Below, piece by piece: positions 1 through 8,190 of a DNA stretch of 19,891 nucleotides. How positions within the stretch are numbered: the first letter of the stretch is position 1; every line of letters starts with the position of its first letter. Position numbers and translations under genes: made by a program. The notes beneath the pieces are model-generated. The model was not told where the DNA came from and searched no databases. It saw only the letters and a list, made by a program, of their open reading frames with translations. The stretch spans positions 44,523 to 64,413 of the forward strand of contig MU646397.1 of assembly GCA_026770585.1 (NCBI GenBank), written 5' to 3'. This DNA comes from Baffinella frigidus. Lineage: Eukaryota; Cryptophyceae; Cryptomonadales; Baffinellaceae.

Positions 1-100
1 TGGGGTTGGGGTGTGGGGTTTGGGGTTTGGGGTTTGGGGTTTGGGGTTTAGGGTTTTGGGGTTTTGTATTTGAAGTTTAGGGTTCAGGGTTCAGGTATAG
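1..100 (+). repeat. Telomere-like heptamer array (TTTGGGG/TTTAGGG)
   Basis: Degenerate 7-base units, mostly GGGGTTT, shifting to TTTAGGG and TTCAGGG. The array begins 8 bases past the donor of the exon ending at 108, so it probably opens the next intron (C-rich on the transcript strand). It is interstitial rather than a chromosome end, since similar arrays recur throughout the window. Confidence 0.85.
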
Positions 101-107
101 GGTTTAC

Positions 108-199
108 TTTGAGCTCTCCGGAGAATTCGGAGGCGTCGATGTAGGTTTGGAAGGGCGCAACTGGCCGATAGTTGTCGACGAAGGTGGGCAGGCAGCACG
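108..199 (-). CDS. Exon, unrecognised domain
   Basis: Reverse-strand acceptor CCGCAG|CG and donor AAA|GTAAAC. It starts with two bases of a split codon and then reads CCLPTFVDNYRP...FQTYIDAS...SGELK with no stop. The two-base start completes the one-base end of the exon at 1762-1846 (G+CG, Ala), which supports joining them. C/G-ending codons (GTC GAC AAC, TAC ATC GAC GCC) resemble the other exons. Its coding frame is not the frame of the longest overlapping ORF. Confidence 0.62.
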
Positions 200-1538
200 C
201 TGCGGAAGGATACATTATTTAAACCCTTAGTAGCTATGTGAGAAGGTGGGGGGGGGGGTTGTAAAGAATCGATTTTTTTCGACCAAAGTGGATTTTGACC
301 AGTTTTGTCAAAATAGTCAAAATTTCGAGAACCAATAATTATCTGGGGAGGAAAGGCCCTGCTGGGCAGAGCAGAAGCAGAAACTACTCCATCCACCCTC
401 CGAAGTGCAGTACTTCGGCTTACTGCACTTGGCATGATAACGTAGGAGGTGGAGTAAGAATACATCCGGAAAATGCTCGTATGAGTGGCCGACACGGGGT
501 ACAGTAGTGGCACATTGCGTAGCATGTGCGGCGCTGACGCTGGTTGTTTAATAATTATCAACCTCTCTGGCATCATTATTCGCCAAACTACCTGATTCGT
601 ACGAATACGTCGTGATTCTTTGTAGGAGGGGGGGGGCTTTACCGGTGGTGCGTTGCGTGGGGTTTTTAGTGCCGAGAGCTATGCCAAATGGCATAGCTCA
701 CGTTTCCGAGGTGGGCCCGTTTCTAAGTCTCATAGATTTTTTTATCACTCAACTCAAGGCTCAAGGGCCTCATTTAGGACTTGTGTCGAGCGTAATAATA
801 AAAAAAAGCAGGGGGGCTTTGTAAGAGGGGGGGGGGCTGTACCCGTGGTGCGTTGCGTGGGGTTTTCTGGGTCGTAGCCTTCGTTGCCACACGGGAAGTA
901 CTCGATGCCTGGTGGGGTGTGGGCACTGCATGCGTTAGACTCACCATACTGCATGCCAGCATACCTGGCTAGGATAGCTATCCGAGATCGGTCAGTCCGG
1001 TACAGTTCGGTACAGATCGGTCTGTTTTGTTCGTCCGCGGGAGGTGCGACCCCCCCCCCAGGAAACCACGGGAATTGCTGGGTGCCTGCTGGGGTGTGTG
1101 CACTGCATCAGTTAACCCACCCTGGAGGCAACTTATCGGCAAATTGATGGTTTCTTAAGTCAACCCCATACAAATGCACTCAGAATCGGAGTGCATTTGC
1201 GGGAGATTGGCTTACGATTTGCCCATAAGTTGCCTCCAGGATGGATCGCCATGCGAATGCTAGGACCGATCACCGCAAGGGCGCGGCCCTGTAACACAGG
1301 TATGGAGGAGAGAGATTGATAATTTATTGCCAAACAACCAGCGTCAGCGCCGCACATGCTACGCATTGTGCCACTTACTGTACCCCGTGTCGGCCGCTCA
1401 TACGAGCATTTTCCGGGTGGATTCTAACTCCACCTCCTGCAGGTATGGAGGAGGGTTTGCGGGGAGGGGGAGGAACGAAGGAGTAGACCTTCTTGTCGAA
1501 TCACTAGTGGCTTTAGATACTAGCTGTTTGGGAGTGTA

Positions 1539-1573
<35 letters not shown>

Positions 1574-3313
1574 GGGGGCCGAAGGTGTCGAGCTTGGTTT
1601 AGGAGTAGCCGTGGGGGATGAGCGTGCCCCCTTCCTTCTCAAGGGACGTTCTCGACCCCCCCCAAAGTTTCGTTCTACCGACCTTCATGCCCCAACAGCT
1701 ACCGTTTCAGAGTGTGGGGATGAACACGGTATGGATGAGTGTGTGTGGGCAGGGGGGGGACCGAAAGTTTCGTACTCGGTTGGCGTGTAGTCGTGGGGGA
1801 TGAGCGTGTCGTTGTTGTACGTCCGGGGGAGGTAGAGCACGTTCACCTATGGGTCAAAGTTTGAGGGTGAGGCAGAGAGAAGACACTCCACACGGTGGAC
1901 TACGGACCTTTCATGAAAAGTCAACTTGCCCAGGGAAAATTAGCTGTAAGGATTGTATAATGCAAATGCGGTCACATCGGTGTACGTCCGCGGGAGGTAG
2001 AGCATGTTCACCTGATATATGATACGGAAGTCGATTATAACGTCAAGTTATTACAGTAACGTGACTTTTTTGTTGTCTCGAGTTCTCTTCTCCGTGGGGG
2101 TGAGGTAGAAAGGAGACACTCCTACACGACTCTTGCCAGCCCCAGAATCGTGTAGGAGCAAGAGTCGATCTCCTGAACCCTAAAACCTAAAACCTAAACC
2201 CTAAACCTAAAACCCTAAATCAGGCCATAGCACTTCCTGGAGAAGGCCGGTCACAAGGTGCGAGTTCTTCGCGTTCCTGAATAGATTTAATTTCAGATTC
2301 GGCGGGCAGGTATTACGACAAGAAATATTATAGGTGTGAGAGGAGGGGTGGGAGAGAGAGAGGGGGGGAGAGGGTAGAGAGAGATGAAGAGAGAGGGGAG
2401 GGAGGAGAGAGAGAGGGAGGGAGAGGGAGAGAGAGAGGGAGGGAGAGGGGAGGGAGGAGGGAGAGAGACGGCGACGGACCGTGTCGTTGGTGCCCATGGT
2501 GAAAGTGAAGTCGATGATCCACGCATCCGTCGGCACCACCTGCACCGAGATACACCTTTCAACGGTGTCCACTTCTTCCCCCATAACGTGTAGTTTATTA
2601 GAGTGTAGGGTGCAGAGTTTAGGGTGTAGCGAGATTTGAGTGAAACTGAAGGTAGCGCCCCACACCGGACACCCTGGCCCTGAACGGAATTCAAACGAAA
2701 CGAAACTGAAAGACATTCAAACAAAACAAAACTGAAATAAATTCAAACGAAACGAAACTGAAAGAAATTCAAACGAAACGAAACTGAAAGACATTCAAAC
2801 GAAATCAAACTGAAAGACATTCAAACAAATGAATCTGAAAGACATTTAAACGAAACGAACCTGAAAAATAATATTTGGGTGGGAGCCTCTCTGCCCGCCT
2901 AGTGCCATCGATCGGCAAGAGACCGGTTCTACACCCCAAGGTGTAGGGTGTAGGGTGTAGGGTGTAGGGTGTGGGGTGTGAAGAGTGGGGTGTAGGGTTT
3001 CGACCGCCCGACTGGTGCCGCCGTCCTCGAGATCCGTGACGCGCGAAAATGACATTTCCATGAAAACGTTACAACAAGGTATTGAAAAGCAGAGACAATA
3101 CAGTTTGGGGTTGAGGGTGTAGGATGTGAGGTGAAGGGTGTAGGGTGTAGGGTGTAGGGTGTAGGGTGTCGGGTGTAGGGTGTAGGGTGTCGGGTGTAGG
3201 GTGTAGGAGTGTAGGGTTTCAACCGCCCTCCTGGTGCCGTCGTCAAGATCCGCGACGCGTTCCATGAAAACGTTGTCGACACGAAGGCCCGTGGGCTTGA
3301 ACCAGAAGGGGTC
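108..3313 (-). CDS. Second exon chain, unrecognised domain (partial gene)
   Basis: Four exons (3313-3224, 2539-2480, 1846-1762, 199-108) join without a phase conflict: 0/0, 0/0, 0/1, 1/0. The joined peptide is free of stops and rich in beta-branched and aromatic residues, with pieces such as DPFWFKPTGL, WIIDFTFTMG and NNDTLIPHDY. I do not recognise the family. Same strand, same splice style and same decorated introns as the LamG/EGF gene upstream, so it could be the 3' end of that gene; the 5.9 kb without a firm exon leaves this open. Two NDT sequons fit an extracellular protein. Confidence 0.68.
403..430. repeat. Perfect 10-bp hairpin
   Basis: AAGTGCAGTA and TACTGCACTT are perfect inverse complements around an 8-base loop, CTTCGGCT. 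It lies just outside the inverted-repeat arm at 442-570. It could be a relic element end or an RNA hairpin; no function is visible. Confidence 0.6.
442..570 (+). repeat. Left arm of long inverted repeat pair
   Basis: About 130 bases (from GTAGGAGGTGGAGTAAGAA to TCAACCTCTCT) recur in inverse orientation at 1309-1440 with only scattered differences, for example in the block GCGTAGCATGTGCGGCGCTG. The arms are separated by about 740 bases. Confidence 0.8.
621..867 (+). repeat. Direct repeat pair flanking a SINE-like segment
   Basis: GTAGGAGGGG...GGTGGTGCGTTGCGTGGGGTTTT at 621-667 recurs at 821-867, 200 bases on, with a few mismatches. Between them sit a perfect 11-bp hairpin at 676-699 (GAGCTATGCCA/TGGCATAGCTC, 2-base loop) and the dispersed sequence at 742-806. 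Confidence 0.7.
742..806 (+). repeat. Dispersed repeat with A-rich end (copy 1)
   Basis: TATCACTCAACTCAAGGCTC, then AAGGGCCT...TAGGACTTGTGTCGAGCGTAATAAT and an A-run. It matches 6939-7000 and, in part, 17656-17690; each copy passes into an A- or GAA-rich stretch on the same strand. This resembles a SINE tail, but no A/B box was identified. Confidence 0.6.
1121..1240. mobile_element. Fold-back element, 24-bp terminal inverted repeats
   Basis: CCTGGAGGCAACTTATCGGC... at 1121-1144 is inversely complementary to 1217-1240, with one mismatch in 24. An inner 11-bp hairpin (CAAATGCACTC/GAGTGCATTTG, 1171-1199) makes a nested cruciform. At 120 bp with no coding capacity it is MITE-like; no clear target-site duplication was seen. 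Confidence 0.7.
1309..1440 (-). repeat. Right arm of long inverted repeat pair
   Basis: Inverse copy of 442-570. The order GCAGGAGGTGGAGTTAGAAT ... GCGTAGCATGTGCGGCGCTG ... ATCAATCTCTCT on the minus strand follows the plus strand of the left arm. The central part from CGGAAAATGCTCGTATGAG to GACGCTGGTTGTTT is the best conserved. The pair may be two insertions of one element or the ends of a larger degraded element. Confidence 0.8.
1542..1571 (+). repeat. (GA)n microsatellite
   Basis: Uninterrupted GA run. It reads (CT)n on the transcribed minus strand and lies directly beside the exon-end copy at 1571-1627. Confidence 0.9.
1571..1627 (-). pseudogene. Degenerate copy of the exon end at 1762-1846
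   Basis: The minus strand reads GGCACGCTCATCCCCCACGG, then CTACTCC, an in-frame TAA, and ACCAAGCTCGACACCTTCGG before a C-run. The true exon reads GACACGCTCATCCCCCACGA with CTACACGCCAACCGAGTACG in the same place. The stop makes this a dead copy in the intron following the exon. Confidence 0.7.
1762..1846 (-). CDS. Exon, unrecognised domain
   Basis: Acceptor CCATAG|GTGAAC, donor TTCG|GTCCCC. It reads VNVLYLPRTYNNDTLIPHDY then TPTEYETF with no stop, phase 0 to phase 1. The phases match the exon at 2480-2539 (ends 0) and at 108-199 (needs two bases). Its start is copied at 1979-2011 in the preceding intron and its end at 1571-1627 in the following one. Confidence 0.72.
1890..1951 (+). repeat. 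Dispersed repeat copy A
   Basis: CACGGTGGACTACGGACCTT...AAAGTCAACTTGCCCAGGG...AAGG recurs at 3833-3893 with about ten differences. A related CAAAAGTCAACTT core in inverse orientation (AAGTTGACTTTTG) occurs near 7321-7335. Confidence 0.65.
1979..2011 (-). other. Decoy splice acceptor: copy of exon 1762-1846 start
   Basis: The minus strand reads ATATCAG|GTGAACATGCTCTACC and on to CCCGCGGACGTACAC, against CCATAG|GTGAACGTGCTCTACC in the true exon. The copy then diverges (DVTAF). It lies 165 bases upstream of the true acceptor on the transcript and could act as acceptor or, through CAG|GTGAAC, as donor. Confidence 0.7.
2173..2220 (-). repeat. Short heptamer array in opposite orientation
   Basis: CCTGAACCCTAAAACCTAAA...: CCCTAAA units on the plus strand. 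It is one of only a few arrays inverted relative to the rest. Confidence 0.8.
2343..2470 (+). repeat. GA/GGA-rich purine tract
   Basis: About 125 bases of GAGAGAG and GGGAGAG, with only two T bases. On the minus strand it is a pyrimidine tract directly after the donor of the exon at 2480-2539. Confidence 0.9.
2480..2539 (-). CDS. Exon, unrecognised domain
   Basis: Acceptor CGGTGCAG|GTGGTG, donor ACG|GTCCGT. It is exactly 20 codons in phase 0, VVPTDAWIIDFTFTMGTNDT, an alternating hydrophobic pattern that suggests beta strand. Phase 0 at both ends agrees with exons 3224-3313 and 1762-1846. Confidence 0.7.
2689..2870 (+). repeat. 26-bp minisatellite, about 7 units
   Basis: Unit ATTCAAACGAAACGAAACTG plus AAAGAC, repeated seven times with point differences. 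It is A-rich and unlike the flanking DNA; it lies in the intron between exons 3224 and 2539. Confidence 0.88.
2934..2998 (+). repeat. GGGTGTA heptamer array
   Basis: Tandem GTAGGGT units, the TGTAGGG variant of the telomere-like heptamer. It follows the exon-end copy at 2999-3075 just as the array at 3116-3215 follows the real exon, so exon edge and array were duplicated together. Confidence 0.88.
2999..3075 (-). pseudogene. Copy of the exon end at 3224-3313
   Basis: The minus strand reads NVFMEMSFSRVTDLEDGGTS and RA|gtcgaaacc, against NVFMERVADLDDGTRRA|gttgaaacc. The length differences (9 and 3 bases) keep the frame and several changes are at third positions. No AG acceptor lies in the bases just upstream on the transcript, so it is probably not spliced in as an exon. 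Confidence 0.7.
3116..3215 (+). repeat. GGGTGTA heptamer array
   Basis: About fourteen units of GGGTGTA with GGGTGTC variants, directly after the donor of exon 3224-3313 on the transcript strand. Confidence 0.9.
3224..3313 (-). CDS. Exon, unrecognised domain
   Basis: Acceptor CGACGCAG|GACCCC, donor AGGGCG|GTTGAA; 30 codons in phase 0. It reads DPFWFKPTGLRVDNVFMERV then ADLDDGTRRA, with strongly C/G-ending codons. The frame is shown by the in-frame length change and third-position differences against its partial copy at 2999-3075. The exon upstream of it is uncertain (see 3481-3547). Confidence 0.72.
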
Positions 3314-3480
3314 CTGCGTCGTATCCGCAACCTACCGGGAAAAGCTTCATATACGGACATTTTGGCTTTATATACGAACGTTTTTGGTTTATATACTGCC
3401 GTGAGCAGCCACGGGTGCCGTTGGATACCGGTCCATCTATCGGGGTCCGTACAAATTTGGGGGAGATTGGATATCAAAGG

Positions 3481-3547
3481 CCGTCTTGAACCAGGAAGGG
3501 TCATACGTCTTGTCCGCCTCATACCGGGACCACTCACGAATGACTGT
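3481..3547 (-). other. Candidate exon or decoy copy of exon 3224-3313 start
   Basis: The minus strand is open as TVIREWSRYEADKTYDPSWF then KTA, after GGCGTAG|ACAGTC. Its second half (GCGGACAAGACGTATGACCC, then TTCCTGGTTCAAG) repeats the 3224-3313 acceptor region (GCGGATACGACGCAG|GACCC, then CTTCTGGTTCAAG). It may be the true upstream exon; GAG|GCGGAC would be a phase-0 GC donor. If so, this intron is bounded by direct repeats. Confidence 0.5.
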
Positions 3548-3832
3548 CTACGCCGAAACGAGGGTGAAGACGCACTGTTTCATTAAACACTTCCTCACAA
3601 AAGGCATCACGCACGACCCCCTTGGGCCACTCGGAACACTACGGGGAACATGTTCCCCGTACGGGGAACGCCTACGAGGTTCTACAACAACGTGTAGTGT
3701 GTGAGAGAACTCCAGATCCTTGTAGTACCAAACCCCCGCAGGGGGTCTTGGAATGTGGTCATGCTGGTCTTGTAATCAATGAATTCACTTTTAGTGGTCA
3801 CTAAGTGAGCCACGCAGGTGGACCACTGACCA

Positions 3833-3893
3833 CACGATGGACTGCGGACCTTTCAACAAAAGTCAACTTGCCCAGAGATAATTAACTTTAAGG
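3833..3893 (+). repeat. Dispersed repeat copy B
   Basis: CACGATGGACTGCGGACC...AAAGTCAACTTGCCCAGAG...AAGG matches 1890-1951. Confidence 0.65.
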
Positions 3894-4374
3894 GGTTTCT
3901 GGTGTAAATTTAGTCACGTAACACCCCAGAATCCGGCTCTGAATTCAAATCCGAAACCCTCGAAGCCCACCGAGTAGGGAGACACTTCCTCACAAAAGAC
4001 ATCAAATACCCTGGGGGGGGTCGTGTAGGAAGGTAGATATAAGGCTACCTAGAAAAGGGAATTCAAACTCTCATGGCGCGAGGCCGGTCCACTAATATCA
4101 TCTGAGCCATGATGAGGTGGATCCGGACCAGTTGGTCGGCAATGAAGAACTCTCTCTCTCTCTTGTTGGGGGGGGTCGTGTTGTGGGGAGTCCCCCCCCC
4201 CCCCCTCTCTACCTAAACCCTAAACTCTAAAGCCCTTAGTAAGCCCTTAGTAAGCCCTTAGTAAGCCCTTAGTGTTTGATGACGACGGAGAGGGACACAG
4301 TTGCCTGCGGAGGGCCTGGTATTCTCTTGGGGCTCTGGGGGCTCTTGAAGCGATCCGAAAGGAAGCAGGGCTTC

Positions 4375-4433
4375 AAGCCATCCGGGGCTGAACGCTTGCG
4401 AAACTAAGTGATGCGAAAGGAAGCAGGGCTTCC
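4375..4433 (+). repeat. Direct repeat, copy 1 of 2
   Basis: AAGCCATCCGGGGCTGAACG...AAACTAAGTGATGCGAAAGG matches 4621-4680 with few changes. Both flank a stretch of tandem GACCTGAAGGATCT-like units near 4490-4540. The segment has open frames on both strands but no recognisable product. Confidence 0.7.
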
Positions 4434-4620
4434 CTGCAGAACCAGTTCCAGTGTCCGCCCATGGTGGGAGCTCGAAGAATCTAAAGGACCCAACGGACCT
4501 GAAGGATCTGGGCTTGAACCTCAAGGATCTCAAAGACCTCGCCTTTGTTCCACGAACTCCAATGGCTGACTCAGGCGTAGACACCGCCTGGGTCCGCCTA
4601 CGCCTGGGTCCGCGTAGACA

Positions 4621-4680
4621 AAGCCATCCAGGGCTGAACGCTTGCCAAACTAAGTGATCCGAAAGGAAGTAGGGTTTCCT
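4621..4680 (+). repeat. Direct repeat, copy 2 of 2
   Basis: AAGCCATCCAGGGCTGAACG...AAACTAAGTGATCCGAAAGG; see 4375-4433. Confidence 0.7.
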
Positions 4681-5757
4681 GGTGGGAGCTTGCAGAATCG
4701 TAAGGTCCTATCGGTCCTAGTTTGTGAATTGCTCCAAAGGGCGGGGCGGACCCAGGCGTAGACAGGATCCCAGACTACCCGCCCCCCGGGAAGCCCGCAC
4801 TTCTCCTGCGAAAGAGACATTCGTCATTTATTGCCACACAACCACCGCATCTTTAAAAATAATTTTTACTTGATGATTTGCCCGGGCTGGATTCGTACCA
4901 GGAAAGCCTGTGATTACTCAACTGCTTCGGGAGGGGGTCCGACTGTGGACTCATCACAGGTTTTCGTGGTACTAATCTTACCCGGATTAGTGACCGTCCT
5001 GGTACAAATCCTGAGTGGTTGAGTCAACTGCTACGGGAGAGGCGGACCTCAAGGTCTGCGATGAAGTTGCCGCGGGTCTCCGTGAGCCTGACCTCCGCAA
5101 CTGCCCGAAACGAAGCAAGCAATGCTCAGTTCAAACGTATGTTCTGTTTTGAGAAGTCCGTACACCCTGCAGCCGTGACGAGGTCTCTACAAAACAGAAA
5201 AGCATGAAATTCCTGTTGGTCAACTTTTTCAAAGCGAGAGGAAACGAGGGAAGACCGTCTGCTTCGAACTTGGTTTCGAAGAATGCGAAGAGCGCGATTT
5301 TGACGAACGTCCTGGGAGAATCGGACCGCGCGGTCATTCAGCACACCTCTTCGTTTCAGCAAACGGTCGAACCGGGCCGGGACCATTGAACCCCAAGCTA
5401 TTTTGGCACGTGCAGTTATCCACGAAAAAATCGCGCTGGTCCGAAAAATCCTGAACCCTGAACCCTGACCTAAAAATCGCGCCGTCCGAAAAAATTGCGC
5501 TGTTTGCGAACAGCGAGATTTTCACAAAGGTCCTGGGCGAATCGGACCACGGTAATTGAACATACACCCTCAAAACCAAGCGGAGGAGAGCTCCACGGGG
5601 GGAAAGTGGAGGTTGCTTTTGGCAACTTCATCCACATTTGGCAAAAGTCACTGAGAAGGACGCGTGCGTTCAGCACTAAATTCGGGGTCCTCGGGAAACC
5701 GATTACAGGGCTACTCACATACCGTATTGGACTACAGTAGGCTCTAGGGGATCGCAG

Positions 5758-5883
5758 CCACGCCAGAGTCCTCGAAGGGGTCGCCAAAAGTCAATCTTCC
5801 CTCAGGTCAATGATTTTCAAAAGTCAAAACCGCGGATATCCGTGGGTTTCATTGATTTCACCCCCTCAAACACTCTGGCGTGG
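5758..5883. mobile_element. 126-bp MITE-like element, TIR CCACGCCAGAG (copy 1)
   Basis: CCACGCCAGAG at the left end is the perfect inverse complement of CTCTGGCGTGG at the right end. Copies of the same length occur at 7430-7555 and 12627-12752. It shares TCGAAGGGGTCG.CAAAAGTCAAT and GATTTTCAAAAGTCAA with the second copy. A similar sequence (GGACTACAGTAGGCTCTAGG and GGACTACAGTAGGCCCTATG) lies on both sides, at about 5729 and 5889, perhaps an enlarged target duplication. Confidence 0.75.
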
Positions 5884-5979
5884 AGGGTGGACTACAGTAG
5901 GCCCTATGGCCCCTAGAACTTACCCACTTACCCTGACCAAGAGGAGTTGTTCAACCAAGGTCAGTAGAAGCAGACCTTT

Positions 5980-6480
5980 AGGGTTCAGGGTTTAGGGTTT
6001 AGAGGGTTGAGAGGGTTTGGGGGTTTGGGTTCAAGGTTTCGGGTTTAGAGGATCTAGGGGTTCAGGGTTCAGGGTTCAGGGTTCAGGGTTCAGGGTTCAG
6101 GGTTTAGAGGGCTGAGAGGGTTGAGAGGGTTTAAGGTTTGGGTTCAGAGTTCAGGGTTCAGGGTTCAGGGTTCAGGGTTCAGGGTCTAGGGTTCAGGGTT
6201 AAGGGTTCAGAGGGTTAGGGGGTTAGGGGTTTGGGTTCAGGGTTCAGGGTTCAGGGTTTAGAGGGTTAGGGGGTTGGGTCCAGGGTTCAGGGTTCAGGAT
6301 TTAGGGTTTAGAGGGTTTCGGGATTTGGGTTCAGGGTTCAGGGTTCAGGGTTCAGGGTTTAGGGTTTAGAGGGTTTCGGGGTTTGGGTTCAGGGTTTAAG
6401 GTTGGGGGTTTAGGGCTCATGTTTCAGAGTGTAGAGGGTTTAGGGGTTTGAATGCAGGGTTCAGGGTTCTGGGTTGTAGG
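5980..6480 (+). repeat. Large heptamer array, mainly TTCAGGG
   Basis: About 500 bases of degenerate heptamers; blocks of pure TTCAGGG alternate with TTTAGGG and TTAGAGGG. Runs of a single variant point to local slippage or unequal exchange rather than fresh telomerase addition. Confidence 0.9.
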
Positions 6481-6494
6481 TTGTGGGATGAGAC

Positions 6495-6538
6495 CCGGTT
6501 TGAGTAGCGTTGCAGAAATGCTTGTGCAGCCCCATGAT
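6495..6538 (-). CDS. Weak exon candidate
   Basis: The minus strand after GGACAG reads ATC ATG GGG CTG CAC AAG CAT TTC TGC AAC GCT ACT CAA ACC GG and then GT: IMGLHKHFCNATQT. Codon choice is exon-like and the borders fit AG/GT, but the acceptor is followed by A and no neighbour exon is known to test phase. It directly follows the end of the heptamer array. Confidence 0.3.
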
Positions 6539-6938
6539 CTGTCCGTAACGAATTTCAGCAAACATTCACGTCTTTTGGGAAGGGCTTCTATCCTCCCCCA
6601 AAATCGGCAGTTCTAGGAGCCCTGCTAACGACACATAATTCGTTTCATTAAGGCGCTTATCCCTTATCTGCCGAAAAAGGTACGTGATCATTTTTTTTAG
6701 CAGGAATCAGGTCTAGGGATTCCAATTTAGCGGAGGACGGTTTTCCGGGTCTCATAAATCAGGGATTTCTCAATTCGTTGAGCACCAATTACTCAATTTG
6801 TTCAGCTTAGCGAGCCTGACAAGCTGGTGTTTTTTTCATAATTTTCCATTAAGAGGCGGCCTAATTAGAAAATGCCAAAGTTGACATTTGAGCCTTTTGT
6901 CATCTCAGGATGACCCAGGCACATAAGGGATACTTTTC

Positions 6939-7000
6939 GTATCACTCAACCCAGGGCGCAAGGGCCTACCTAGGACCTGTATCGAGCGTAATAAAGAAGA
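6939..7000 (+). repeat. Dispersed repeat with A-rich end (copy 2)
   Basis: ATCACTCAACCCAGGGCGCA, AGGGCCTACCTAGGACCTGT, ATCGAGCGTAATAAAGAAG; matches 742-806 and 17656-17690. Confidence 0.6.
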
Positions 7001-7097
7001 AGACGAAAAAGAGGTTTCGTCTCAGCAATCATCGACATCACGGCATCGAAACATCCATTTTGACATCTGTCATGGAAAATGCCTTGAATTCTTAAGT

Positions 7098-7156
7098 CAA
7101 CCGCGCCAGATCTGGCGCAGATAAGGCGTCGGTTTCCCTCCATCATTCTGGCGTGG
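7098..7156. mobile_element. Partial CCACGCCAGAG-family element
   Basis: GTCAACCGCGCCAGATCTGG...ATAAGGCGTCGGTTTC...TCTGGCGTGG matches the right half of the element at 12627-12752, including its inner GCCAGATCTGGC palindrome. The left end is absent. Confidence 0.6.
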
Positions 7157-7429
7157 CACGGCTCCTTGCATTTTTCTTGGGCGACCCTCCTCGACCTTTC
7201 AACCTCATATTGCATGGCGGTCCCACACGGTGGGCTTCGAAGCTTGCGGGACCCCTAGATTTAGCGGTAACGTGACCAAAATTGCCTTAGAAAATCCTTA
7301 AAGTCAACTGCTCACAGGGTAAGTTGACTTTTGATGAAAGGTCAGTAGTGAACTGTATGGCTAGGAGCCCTAAAAACAATGACTACGAGGTATTCATCTG
7401 GAGAACTTGAAACAATTGTCCACCAAAGT

Positions 7430-7555
7430 CCACGCAAGAGTCTTGCGAGGGGTCGTCAAATGTCAATTTTCCCTCAAGGAAGTGGTTTTCAAAAGTCAAC
7501 AAGCGCATTCAGATGCCCTTTGATTAAATTGACCGCCTCGAACACTCTGGCGTGG
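7430..7555. mobile_element. 126-bp MITE-like element (copy 2)
   Basis: Ends CCACGCAAGAG and CTCTGGCGTGG (one mismatch in the inverted repeat). Same length as copies 1 and 3, and clearly alignable with copy 1 through the middle. Confidence 0.72.
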
Positions 7556-7557
7556 GT

Positions 7558-7650
7558 GTGGGAAATCGAGGTTGCGGGAAACATCTTGTGGGGCAAACCT
7601 ACAAAAGAGGTTTTCCACACAAGATGTTTTCCACAACCGCGGTTTCCCAC
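7558..7650. mobile_element. Fold-back element, about 43-bp arms
   Basis: GTGGGAAATCGAGGTTGCGG...CATCTTGTGGGGCAAACCT folds on AGGTTTTCCACACAAGATGT...GCGGTTTCCCAC with a few mismatches and a very short loop. One arm recurs at 7744-7773 (GGTTGTGGAAAACATCTTGT...CAAACCT). Confidence 0.75.
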
Positions 7651-7716
7651 CTTTTTGACATCCTCGGTTTCCCACCGAAAAAATGTTGCCTACCGTAGGG
7701 TCTTAGGGGTCTTATT

Positions 7717-7773
7717 CAAAATCCCTTCGAAGTCCGCTGTGTGGGTTGTGGAAAACATCTTGTGGGGCAAACC
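7717..7773 (+). repeat. Dispersed repeat (TTCGAAGTCCGCTGTGTGG family)
   Basis: TTCAAAATCCCTTCGAAGTC, CGCTGTGTGG, then GGCAAACCT. Relatives: 10652-10735 (inverse), 16409-16466 and 16803-16852. A 60-base match with the 10.7 kb copy extends upstream through TTGCCTACYGTAGGG. Confidence 0.65.
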
Positions 7774-7797
7774 TCCCCTGCGTCGAGAGCGGTTGCA

Positions 7798-8007
7798 GAG
7801 AGAGAGAGAGAGAGCGCGCGCGCGCGAACGAGCGAGGGAGAGAGAGAAAGAGAGAGACAGAGAAAGAGAGAGAGAAAGAGAGAGAGAAAGAGATAGAGAG
7901 GAAAAAGAGAGATATAAAGAGAGAGAGAAACGAGAAACGAGAGAGAGAGAGAGAGAGAGGCCTCCTCTGCTTCAAGAGCGGTTGTAGAGAGAAAGAGAGC
8001 GCGCGCG

Positions 8008-8053
<46 letters not shown>

Positions 8054-8190
8054 AAAGCGAGAAAGAAAGAAAAAGAGAGCGAGAGAGAGAGAGAGAGCAA
8101 GATAGATAGATTGAGAGAGAGAGCGAGATAGATAGAGAGAGAGAGAAAAAAAAAGATAGAGAGAGAGAGATAGAGCGAGAGTGAGACCTC
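7798..8190 (+). repeat. 390-base GA-rich purine tract
   Basis: Almost pure GAGAGA/GAAAGA with GCGCGC and GATA islands. Long open frames in all phases (Ser/Leu repeats on minus, Arg/Glu on plus) are artefacts of the dinucleotide repeat. Confidence 0.92.

Noticed and set aside
1-102. Chromosome end (telomere)
   Set aside because: The array is degenerate and interstitial, and many equal or better arrays lie within the window.
2207-2280. Minus-strand NAKNSHLVTGLLQEVLW as an exon after AG at 2277
   Set aside because: Exons 2480-2539 and 1762-1846 already join in phase 0; this piece needs a different phase and has no clear donor.
2929-3537. 202-codon minus-strand open frame
   Set aside because: It runs through the GGGTGTA arrays as a TPYTLHP-like repeat and uses a different frame from the well-supported exon at 3224-3313.
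4258-4657. Leucine/lysine-rich frames (KDLKDL) near 4490-4540
   Set aside because: Open on both strands because of tandem GACCTGAAGGATCT-like units; no splice borders with support.
4831-5060. tRNA-like or structured RNA (TTCGTACC, GGTACTAATC pairing)
   Set aside because: No cloverleaf could be drawn. The pairing of TACCAGGAAAGCCTGTGA with TCACAGGTTTTCGTGGTA is better read as another degraded fold-back.
5470-5787. 105-codon minus-strand open frame
   Set aside because: No recognisable motif, part of it lies in the 126-bp element, and no borders with neighbour phase support were found.
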